Shown piece by piece: positions 15,499 to 21,984 of a stretch of 64,000 nucleotides of DNA. The position numbers were made by a program, and so were the translations under genes. Numbering within the stretch: the first letter of the stretch is position 1; every line of letters starts with the position of its first letter. Below the pieces are notes generated by a model. It was given only the letters and a program-made list of their open reading frames with translations. It made no database searches and was not told the DNA's origin. Source of the stretch: an uncultured bacterium (lineage in GTDB: Bacteria; Bacillota; Clostridia; Lachnospirales; Lachnospiraceae); contig CANRVD010000003.1 of NCBI GenBank assembly GCA_947643145.1, forward strand, positions 1 through 64,000, read 5' to 3'.

Positions 15499-17763
15499 TC
15501 AACCTAAATCATATACATAAATACCAGTAACCGTTGGCTTGTCTGAGAAAGTAATCATCAGATAAGGATTCTTAGCCAGACCTTCTAACAATTCACCATT
15601 TAAAGCAACACCTTTTCCATTCCACTTACTGTACTCAATAGTATATTCATTCTGAAGATTAGAAGTACCTGCCTCTGCGGAAGTAGCAAACTGCAAAGAG
15701 CCAACAATCTCCTCCGTATTTGTTCCTTCCATAAAAGCAAATGCAATACACGGCCTCGTATATTTACTCAAATCAAGCTTTAAGAATGCCTGATATCCCC
15801 AGGAATTAAATGATAACGCTGTTGTATCGCCATCTATTGTTGCTTTCGACTCAGAAAGCGGAATAAAGTCAGATTCCTTCGTACCTTTTGTATGGTCTGC
15901 CCCATCCTCATAACGGTTATCACCTACTATGTTCTGTCCATTGTTCTTGTACCATTTTCCTGTCCAGCTCCATGCAGGTGTCAGACTGCTCACGTCTTCA
16001 AAAGTGATTTCCCTGTCTGCTCCCGGAACCGCTGTTCCATCTGTGTATACAATTGAACTGGTATCACCATTTGAGCCAGTGATGGTATTAAACAGTTCTG
16101 CGATATCACGGTACTTCATTTTTCCGCTGACACGGTTGAAGTACTGGCCGATTTCCCACATACATGGCAGCATATGATACTTTGCCGCAATTGTCATAGT
16201 ATCATTAAACCACTGTGCTACACCACCGTTCACCTGAGGCACAGTACATACACTGTATTCCCCTAAAATAATACCATAACCGGCATCTGTAAACTTCTTC
16301 ATTAAAGCAAACTGCTTTTCTGTCTCCGCTCTGTCGGATGCCTCATAGGTAGCGCCCTGCTCATTATCACCACAGAAATCCCATGGAGTATAGTAATGTA
16401 CAGATACGCTGAGCTTTGAAACTCCATTTTCCTCCGTATCCTTAGGCATAATAAATCTCTCATCACAGCCCTGACCGATATTTGTACTTGGAGTTGGTAT
16501 CAGCAGATGTCTGTATGCATTATTGCCGCCTGTGGAACGGATTAAATCAACAAAACGCTGTTTTACTTTATTTGTTAATGCATACTTCTCATCCTTTGTC
16601 ATTGTACCATGGTTTTTGGTCTTATCGTCCCCAGCCATATTTTCATCACGGTAGCCTGTCGAATATACATTTGCTGTAAAGCTGTCACCCAGCTCTTCGT
16701 TTTGTCCTTCAAAAACCAGATGGTCTGAATAATCCTTAAAACGCTCAGCAATCTGTGTCCACACTGTCTCATAGCGCTTAAAGGCCTCTTCTTCATTCAG
16801 GCTGAAAAGCCCCCACCAGCCATAGTCCCAATGCCAGTTGAGCACTACATACATACCTTCGTTTAACGCATAGTTTACAATCTCTTCGACCCTGCCGAGG
16901 AATCTCTCATCAACCTTATACGTGCCATCCTCAGCCATCATGCTGGACCATGCTACCGGAACACGCAGAGTGTTAAATCCATAGGAATGCAGTGCTGATA
17001 TGTAAGCCTGTGTCGTTACCGGCTGTCCCCAAGCCTGTTCAAATTTGGTTGGATCGCCTGCTTCTGCCCATTCCAATTTTTGCGCATAGCTGCTGGATGT
17101 AGCTTCCATCGTATTTCCTAAGTTGATTCCCTGCCCCATCTCTGTATCAATCAGTTCCAGGGTACTGAGTTCCTTACGCATTACACCGTTGTCTTTCACA
17201 ACCATAGATTCGGTAGTGCCGCCTACAATCTGCACCGTACGCTCCTCGCCAATGTTTGTCGTATCGTCAAACTTTGTACGAAGTGTAATATCCTTTTCAT
17301 CTAGCTGACCAGGATTTGGCCCTGGTGTTACTTCCGGCTTCGAAGTTGGTGTTGGAGCCGGCGTTGCTTCCGACTGGCTTGCTTTTGTAACGGTTACCAT
17401 GCACTTCAAAGCCTTGCTCTGTTTCTTAGCCTTACCTTTTGCAAGATATGTAACCTTACATTTAATAGTTGCAGTTCCCTGTTTCTTTGCACTGACCTTT
17501 CCTTTTGCAGAAACAGTTGCCACGGCCTTTTTGGAAGTAGTCCACTTTGTAGATACTACTTTTTTCACATTCTTTTTCGTGAGTTTTAATGTGAAGCTTT
17601 TTCCTTCGTTCAAAGTCTTACTTATCGCTGACAGCTTAAGCGTGACTTTGCTCGCTGCGCTGGCTGTATTTGCATTGACCAGCAATGATGTGTTTGCACC
17701 GGTAATAACCATTGCACCAGCCATTACTAACGCAAACAGCCTGTTTTTGAAACTAGATTTCAT
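15499..17763 (-). CDS. Secreted GH5 endo-beta-glucanase with Ig-like and C-terminal binding domains
   Basis: The 754-residue precursor has a signal peptide (to about NTASA-A, residue 37), a Lys-rich bacterial Ig-like domain (38-128, VSTKWTTSKKAVATVSAKGKV), a Thr/Pro linker (131-153), a GH5 catalytic domain (about 205-562), and a C-terminal beta domain (575-754) that probably binds carbohydrate. The catalytic acid/base is Glu356 in FEGQNEELG and the nucleophile Glu502 in IILGEYS; supporting residues are QGINLGNT, FNTLRVPVAW and SVHYY. The usual NEP has become NEE, which is tolerated in some GH5 members. It should cut beta-1,4-glucan, mixed-linkage glucan or a related hemicellulose outside the cell. 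AAAGGAGG precedes the ATG at 17763. Its signal peptide shares AGAMVITGAN with the downstream adhesin. Confidence 0.88.
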   Translation of the reverse strand: MKSSFKNRLFALVMAGAMVITGANTSLLVNANTASAASKVTLKLSAISKTLNEGKSFTLKLTKKNVKKVVSTKWTTSKKAVATVSAKGKVSAKKQGTATIKCKVTYLAKGKAKKQSKALKCMVTVTKASQSEATPAPTPTSKPEVTPGPNPGQLDEKDITLRTKFDDTTNIGEERTVQIVGGTTESMVVKDNGVMRKELSTLELIDTEMGQGINLGNTMEATSSSYAQKLEWAEAGDPTKFEQAWGQPVTTQAYISALHSYGFNTLRVPVAWSSMMAEDGTYKVDERFLGRVEEIVNYALNEGMYVVLNWHWDYGWWGLFSLNEEEAFKRYETVWTQIAERFKDYSDHLVFEGQNEELGDSFTANVYSTGYRDENMAGDDKTKNHGTMTKDEKYALTNKVKQRFVDLIRSTGGNNAYRHLLIPTPSTNIGQGCDERFIMPKDTEENGVSKLSVSVHYYTPWDFCGDNEQGATYEASDRAETEKQFALMKKFTDAGYGIILGEYSVCTVPQVNGGVAQWFNDTMTIAAKYHMLPCMWEIGQYFNRVSGKMKYRDIAELFNTITGSNGDTSSIVYTDGTAVPGADREITFEDVSSLTPAWSWTGKWYKNNGQNIVGDNRYEDGADHTKGTKESDFIPLSESKATIDGDTTALSFNSWGYQAFLKLDLSKYTRPCIAFAFMEGTNTEEIVGSLQFATSAEAGTSNLQNEYTIEYSKWNGKGVALNGELLEGLAKNPYLMITFSDKPTVTGIYVYDLG

Positions 17764-17848
17764 ATGTTCCCTCCTTTAATATTTTTTTAATCAGACAAGT
17801 ATTAATCAAATCCCATCTTATGCAATTTCCTTGTTCTGAAACAGAATA

Positions 17849-17877
17849 ATTATACCACGTTTTTCCTCTAATTACAA
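17849..17877 (-). promoter_or_regulatory. Promoter of the GH5 gene
   Basis: On the minus strand TTGTAA (17877-17872) and TATAAT (17854-17849) are 17 bp apart, leaving a leader of about 80 nt. Between this promoter and the rightward promoter at 18059 lies ~180 bp of very AT-rich DNA. A lone GTGAACAGTAAC at 18008-18019 resembles one end of the MITE-like family. Confidence 0.75.
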
Positions 17878-18058
17878 CTTTCCGATTTGTTGATTTTTTA
17901 TATTTTTCTCATTTTTTCACTGTTTTTTATATAAAAATTTAACAAAAATCAGAAAACTTAAATGTTTTCGTTGCAGCCACTAGAATCATTGAATTACTGG
18001 TCATGGAGTGAACAGTAACCATCATTGAAATCACTTTCTTTCTAACATATGTCTATAA

Positions 18059-18087
18059 TTGATATATTCAAGAAGCTTATGTATAAT
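18059..18087 (+). promoter_or_regulatory. Promoter of the isolated small-ORF unit
   Basis: TTGATA (18059-18064) and a perfect TATAAT (18082-18087) are exactly 17 bp apart on the plus strand, opposite to the flanking GH5 and glyS genes. Transcription should start near 18094. Confidence 0.8.
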
Positions 18088-18093
18088 AATAGT

Positions 18094-18208
18094 AACAGGC
18101 AGGTAACTACCTTGAAAAGTAGTTCGCTCCCGGCCACGCGAATAATAAAATAGACCGTGAAAAAGTTTTTAAGCCTCTTGCCGGGAATGACAAAAGGGTG
18201 GTCAGCAC
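18094..18208 (+). ncRNA. Structured 5' leader of unknown class
   Basis: The ~115-nt leader has several possible stems. AACTAC/GTAGTT encloses CTTGAAAA and competes with AGGTA/TACCT. CCCGGC (about 18129) pairs with GCCGGG (about 18180), closing a domain that contains CACG/CGTG and an AAAAAGTTTTT hairpin. GGTC...GACC could enclose the GTG start. AAGGGTGGTCAGCACG slightly resembles a T-box core (AGGGTGGnACCGCG) but the match is imperfect and no stem I was found. It matches no riboswitch class I can recall. Confidence 0.45.
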
Positions 18209-18370
18209 GTGAGAATTGCAGACCCGAAAATAATACAGAAACTGGAAAAGAACGCAAGAAAGATAATCAACTTATTACATAAAGGCGTGTGCTTTACACC
18301 AACACAGCCGGATGTAAAGAAGATTGAGAAAATCATGTTAGAGGAATTCCAAAAGTCAATCGACCTGTGA
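18209..18370 (+). CDS. Small basic helical protein, 53 residues
   Basis: A GTG start with AGGGTGG 7 nt upstream opens a 53-codon frame ending TGA at 18370. The product begins MRIADPKIIQKLEKNARKII when GTG is read as Met and ends EEFQKSIDL. It is rich in Lys, Ile and Glu and should form two helices separated by a KGVCFTPTQPDV turn with one Cys. Purine-rich codon use differs from neighbours. It has its own consensus promoter, a structured leader and a terminator whose stem overlaps the stop codon, so it is a complete one-gene unit inserted between leftward genes. I do not recognise the family; a regulatory peptide, DNA- or RNA-binding protein, or toxin/antitoxin component are all possible. Confidence 0.65.
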   Translation: MRIADPKIIQKLEKNARKIINLLHKGVCFTPTQPDVKKIEKIMLEEFQKSIDL

Positions 18371-18408
18371 TTACTACCAAATTTAATGGTTAACCACAGG
18401 TCGTTTTT
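18361..18408 (+). terminator. Rho-independent terminator of the small-ORF unit
   Basis: CGACCTGTG (18361-18369) pairs with CACAGGTCG (18395-18403), followed by TTTTTATTT. The left arm includes the last codons and most of the stop codon of the 53-residue ORF. The minus strand lacks a T-run, so it does not clearly serve glyS. Confidence 0.85.
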
Positions 18409-18425
18409 ATTTAGGAAAGGATGAA

Positions 18426-19814
18426 TCAGAAATCAAACTTCCCTTCAAAATATTTCTCCAAATCAGCAATCTTTATTCTTTCCTGCTCCATTGTATCGCG
18501 GTCGCGAACTGTAACAGCCCCGTCCTCTAAGGAATCAAAATCGAAAGTAATACAGAATGGTGTTCCGATTTCATCCTGACGGCGGTAACGTTTTCCTATA
18601 TTACCACGGTCATCAAATTCACAATTATATTTTTTAGATAATGAAGCAAAAATCTCATTCGCCTGCTCGGACAGTTTCTTTGACAACGGAAGCACGCCAA
18701 TCTTAACCGGTGCTAAAGCAGGATGAAAACGAAGCACTGTACGCATATCCCCTTCCGCAAGCTCTTCCTCATCATATGCACCGCATAAAAATGCTAAAAC
18801 AACACGGTCTGCACCCAGCGATGGCTCAATGACATACGGAATATATTTCTCATTTTTTGAATCATCAAAATAACTCATATCTTCCTTTGACACTTCCTGA
18901 TGCTGTGTCAAATCATAATCTGTGCGGTCAGCAATTCCCCAAAGCTCACCCCATCCAAACGGGAAAAGAAATTCAATATCTGTCGTTGCCTTACTGTAAA
19001 AAGAAAGCTCTTCCTTCTCATGGTCACGCACACGCATTTCCTCTTCCTTCATGCCAAGTGACTTCAGCCAGTCAATACAGAACTTCTTCCAATATGCAAA
19101 CCACTCCAAATCCGTATCCGGCTCACAGAAAAATTCCAGCTCCATCTGCTCAAACTCTCTGGTACGGAATGTAAAGTTACCCGGTGTAATCTCATTACGG
19201 AAAGATTTACCAATCTGCCCGATTCCAAAAGGAATTTTTTTACGGGATGTACGCTGTACATTTTTAAAGTTTACAAAAATACCCTGCGCTGTTTCCGGAC
19301 GAAGATATACGGTATTTTTTGCATCCTCCGTAACTCCCTGAAACGTTTTAAACATCAGGTTAAACTGGCGGATTTCCGTAAAATTATGCTTTCCACAGCT
19401 TGGACAGCAGATTTCCTTTTCTACAACATATTTTTCCATCTCCTCGTGGGACCATGCATCTACACTCCCCTCGATTTTGATGTTATTTTCTTCCATATAA
19501 TCCTCAATAACCTTATCTGCACGAAAACGCTCATGGCATTCCTTACAATCCATCAGCGGATCGGAAAAACTTCCTAAATGGCCGGAAGCAACCCAGGTCT
19601 GGGGATTCATAAGAATCGCACAGTCAATTCCGACATTATACGGATTCTCTCGAATAAACTTCTGCCACCATGCCTGCTTTACATTATTCTTTAATTCTAC
19701 TCCTAAATTACCATAATCCCAGGTATTGGCAAGTCCGCCGTAAATCTCCGAACCCGGATATACAAAACCTCTTGCCTTTGCAAGGGCAACAATCTTTTCC
19801 ATTGTCTTTTCCAT
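18426..19814 (-). CDS. glyS: Glycyl-tRNA synthetase, homodimeric type
   Basis: The 462-residue class II synthetase charges tRNA-Gly. The N terminus has motif-1 region [20 protein letters not shown], then motif 2 around [21 protein letters not shown] and motif 3 around [14 protein letters not shown], ending in an anticodon-binding domain ([12 protein letters not shown]). A Cys pair (CCPSCGKHN) and CKECH form the zinc-binding insertion seen in many bacteria of this type. The ATG at 19814 has GGAGG 6 nt upstream and gives the usual ~460-residue length; the open frame extends upstream to 20057 but without a start signal. It has its own promoter, and no glycine T-box leader was seen in the ~80-nt leader. 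It is essential for translation. Confidence 0.95.
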   Translation of the reverse strand: MEKTMEKIVALAKARGFVYPGSEIYGGLANTWDYGNLGVELKNNVKQAWWQKFIRENPYNVGIDCAILMNPQTWVASGHLGSFSDPLMDCKECHERFRADKVIEDYMEENNIKIEGSVDAWSHEEMEKYVVEKEICCPSCGKHNFTEIRQFNLMFKTFQGVTEDAKNTVYLRPETAQGIFVNFKNVQRTSRKKIPFGIGQIGKSFRNEITPGNFTFRTREFEQMELEFFCEPDTDLEWFAYWKKFCIDWLKSLGMKEEEMRVRDHEKEELSFYSKATTDIEFLFPFGWGELWGIADRTDYDLTQHQEVSKEDMSYFDDSKNEKYIPYVIEPSLGADRVVLAFLCGAYDEEELAEGDMRTVLRFHPALAPVKIGVLPLSKKLSEQANEIFASLSKKYNCEFDDRGNIGKRYRRQDEIGTPFCITFDFDSLEDGAVTVRDRDTMEQERIKIADLEKYFEGKFDF

Positions 19815-19894
19815 AATATTCCTCCATTCCTGCTCAGCCCACGGATTTGGGCGCAAGCACAACACATCACCTGATTTTTCCAATCTAACTAAAA

Positions 19895-19923
19895 AATATA
19901 CCATTATCCCACTAAGATTGCAA
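19895..19923 (-). promoter_or_regulatory. Promoter of glyS
   Basis: On the minus strand TTGCAA (19923-19918) and TATATT (19900-19895) are 17 bp apart, leaving an ~80-nt leader that contains a small GCCCA/GGGC hairpin. Confidence 0.7.
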
Positions 19924-19932
19924 GTTTTGTTT

Positions 19933-20682
19933 CTACTCGGAGAGAAACTCCAAGGATTTGAAATGATGTGGCAGATACCTTCCCAGATAGCTTCGCATAA
20001 AATGTTCCAGTTCACCCTGCACCTGTGGAGTAACGGCAAAAGAATATAACCGCTCAACAGGCACAGTTAATATGTACTGCAAAGAATACAGGGCATCTCC
20101 CCCAAGCAAAAAAGGATAGCTTTTTGCAAGGGGGGCCTCTTTCTTAGCACATTCCTCGCAGACAAGTCCTCCTGCCGCAAAGTATACTGACTTTGTGTCT
20201 GTGCGGTGGCACCGCAGACACTGAAAAAGCTCCAGACTCTGCCCTGAAATCATCATCATGCGCATTTCATATATGATACGGATTAATTTCATAGGAATCC
20301 TTTTATTTTGAAGTGCCAGCAGCGTCATGTAAAGGAGCAGTAATTCATCCGGGGCTTCCATATTTTCCCTTGTAAAGTACTGTGCCATTTCTGCAAAATA
20401 AGAAGCATAACATGTCATATCATAGTCTTCAGCGATATCTCCAAAAAATTTCTGTATCATGCCTCCCTTGACATTATACGAACTTCTCCCCTCATAAATT
20501 GCAAAATCCCCAAATGTAAAAGGAAGCGTACATGCAGAAAGGGCGCTGCCTGCCTTCCTAGCGCCCTGTGCAAATGCTGATATTCTTCCTCTTTCACGGG
20601 TAAGTATTTCCACCCGCCTATCGTATTCTTTCATGGGAGATGCCGTTAAGACCATCCCTGTTAGTGTAACTGTTTCCCTCAT
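19933..20682 (-). CDS. recO: DNA repair protein RecO
   Basis: The 249-residue protein matches RecO: an N-terminal OB-fold ([20 protein letters not shown], then [16 protein letters not shown]), a helical middle and a C-terminal zinc site formed by CLRCHR and CEEC. RecO loads RecA with RecF and RecR at single-stranded gaps and anneals complementary strands. The ATG at 20682 has only a weak ribosome site, and the gene overlaps the end of the preceding small YqzL-like gene by 65 bp, so translation may be coupled. The order era, small gene, recO, glyS is the conserved Firmicutes arrangement. Confidence 0.93.
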   Translation of the reverse strand: MRETVTLTGMVLTASPMKEYDRRVEILTRERGRISAFAQGARKAGSALSACTLPFTFGDFAIYEGRSSYNVKGGMIQKFFGDIAEDYDMTCYASYFAEMAQYFTRENMEAPDELLLLYMTLLALQNKRIPMKLIRIIYEMRMMMISGQSLELFQCLRCHRTDTKSVYFAAGGLVCEECAKKEAPLAKSYPFLLGGDALYSLQYILTVPVERLYSFAVTPQVQGELEHFMRSYLGRYLPHHFKSLEFLSE

Positions 20683-20800
20683 GCTCTTTGCTTCTTTCTG
20701 CTGTGCTGTTTTGTCCTTCTGAAATGTCCCTTCGATACTCCAAATAGTCCATTACCTTGCCCGATAAGGCAAACTGATTCCAACGTTCCTCTTGATTCAT
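20618..20800 (-). CDS. YqzL-like small protein between era and recO
   Basis: A 60-residue frame starts MNQEERWNQFALSGKVMDYL and ends at 20618, overlapping recO by 65 bp in another frame. The segment WNQFALSGKVMDYLEYRRD matches the pattern of YqzL-type proteins (Trp/Phe, then S/T-G, then D-Y-L and K/R-rich), which in Bacillus lies at the same place between era and recO. Its function is unknown. The C-terminal ~35 residues are polar and low complexity, longer than in Bacillus. The start could be this ATG (GAGG 3 nt upstream) or the ATG at 20812; the frame itself is open from a GTG at 20839. Confidence 0.6.
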   Translation of the reverse strand: MNQEERWNQFALSGKVMDYLEYRRDISEGQNSTAERSKEHEGNSYTNRDGLNGISHERIR

Positions 20801-20854
20801 TTTCCTCGCCATGCCTTTCTGTTCCGATGTATTTTTCACATTGTTGTCTTACTC

Positions 20855-20882
20855 GTTACTATTTACAACTGTGAATAGTAAC
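20855..20882. repeat. Minimal MITE-like palindrome upstream of the YqzL-like gene
   Basis: GTTACTATTTACA and GTGAATAGTAAC, separated by three bases, are the two family ends brought almost together. It would form a stable hairpin in RNA on either strand. Confidence 0.7.
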
Positions 20883-20959
20883 TCTTACTCATATCTTAGC
20901 ATGGCTAAAGAACACTTTTACTATACGTGGAATCTTCTGACAGTCATATACGTGATTAC

Positions 20960-21015
20960 GTTACTATTCACGGCTGTTCTAAACAGCATTCGTAAAAGCA
21001 TCCTTAAATAGTAAC
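20960..21015. repeat. Short MITE-like element just after era
   Basis: GTTACTATTCAC (20960-20971) and TAAATAGTAAC (21005-21015) flank a core with TGTTCTAAACAGCAT, matching the inner arm of the full copy at 6539-6743. It ends 4 bp from the era stop codon, so it could shape the 3' end of the era transcript. Confidence 0.7.
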
Positions 21016-21019
21016 TTGG

Positions 21020-21928
21020 TTACATATCATAATCTGACTTCCGGTATCCAAAATTCCTAATTAAAAAATCACTGTCACGCCAGTCTTTTTTTACCTTCAC
21101 CCAAAGTTTTAAATTGACCTGGCAATCTAAAAGATTCTCAATATCGTGACGTGCCTGGCTGCCGATTTTCTTTAACATCGCTCCCTTTTTCCCAATAATA
21201 ATTCCTTTATGGGAATCACGTTCACAAACGATTGTTGCATCAATATCAATCAGGTTACCTGCTTTCCTTTCCCGCATCTGGTCAACTGCCACTGCAATGC
21301 CATGTGGAATCTCATCACTTAAATTCCGCAGGGCTTTCTCGCGAATCAGCTCTGATACAATCTGACGTTCCGGCTGGTCTGTCACCGTATCTTCATCATA
21401 ATAGCAGGGACCTTCTTCCAAATATTCAAACATAACCTGCAGCAGTTCATCTGTATTTTCTCCTTTTAAGGCAGAAACCGGTACAATCTCTTTAAAAGGA
21501 ACAATGTCCTTATACGCGTCAATGAAGGTCAGAATCTCCGCCTTACTAACCGTATCAATTTTGTTAATAACAAGGATTACCGGTGTATCTGTATTGCAAA
21601 GCTGTTCTGCGATATGACGCTCTCCTGCACCAATAAATGTGCTTGGCTCGACCAGCCAGAGGATTAAATCTACTTCCCGTAGCGTTCTCTCCGCTACTGT
21701 AACCATGTATTCCCCCAGCTTGTTCTTTGCCTTGTGAATCCCTGGTGTATCCAAGAATATAATCTGACCTTTTTCACTGGTATAGACTGTCTGTATTCTA
21801 TTTCTTGTTGTCTGCGGCTTATTCGATGTAATCGCAATCTTCTGTCCAATCAAATGATTCATCAGAGTTGACTTTCCTACATTCGGACGCCCAATTAATG
21901 TTACAAATCCTGATTTAAACTTTTCCAT
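21020..21928 (-). CDS. era: GTPase Era
   Basis: The 302-residue protein has the Ras-like G motifs GRPNVGKS, FLDTPGIH, INKID and a VSAL segment, followed by a C-terminal KH domain (GIIIGKKGAMLKKIGSQARH) that binds the 3' end of 16S rRNA. Era acts in late assembly of the 30S subunit. The ATG at 21928 has AGTGAG 6 nt upstream; a GTG four codons earlier has no ribosome site. It precedes the YqzL-like gene and recO, with two repeat elements in between, and follows the M16C protease gene after 56 bp. Confidence 0.95.
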   Translation of the reverse strand: MEKFKSGFVTLIGRPNVGKSTLMNHLIGQKIAITSNKPQTTRNRIQTVYTSEKGQIIFLDTPGIHKAKNKLGEYMVTVAERTLREVDLILWLVEPSTFIGAGERHIAEQLCNTDTPVILVINKIDTVSKAEILTFIDAYKDIVPFKEIVPVSALKGENTDELLQVMFEYLEEGPCYYDEDTVTDQPERQIVSELIREKALRNLSDEIPHGIAVAVDQMRERKAGNLIDIDATIVCERDSHKGIIIGKKGAMLKKIGSQARHDIENLLDCQVNLKLWVKVKKDWRDSDFLIRNFGYRKSDYDM

Positions 21929-21984
21929 ATCGTAGCTCACTTTCTTATGGGAACAGAAATTGCCCGGTATATTCCAAACCTTTT

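Noticed and set aside
19815..19894. Possible glycine T-box ahead of glyS
   Set aside because: The leader is about 80 nt and contains no T-box core; only a small GC hairpin is seen.
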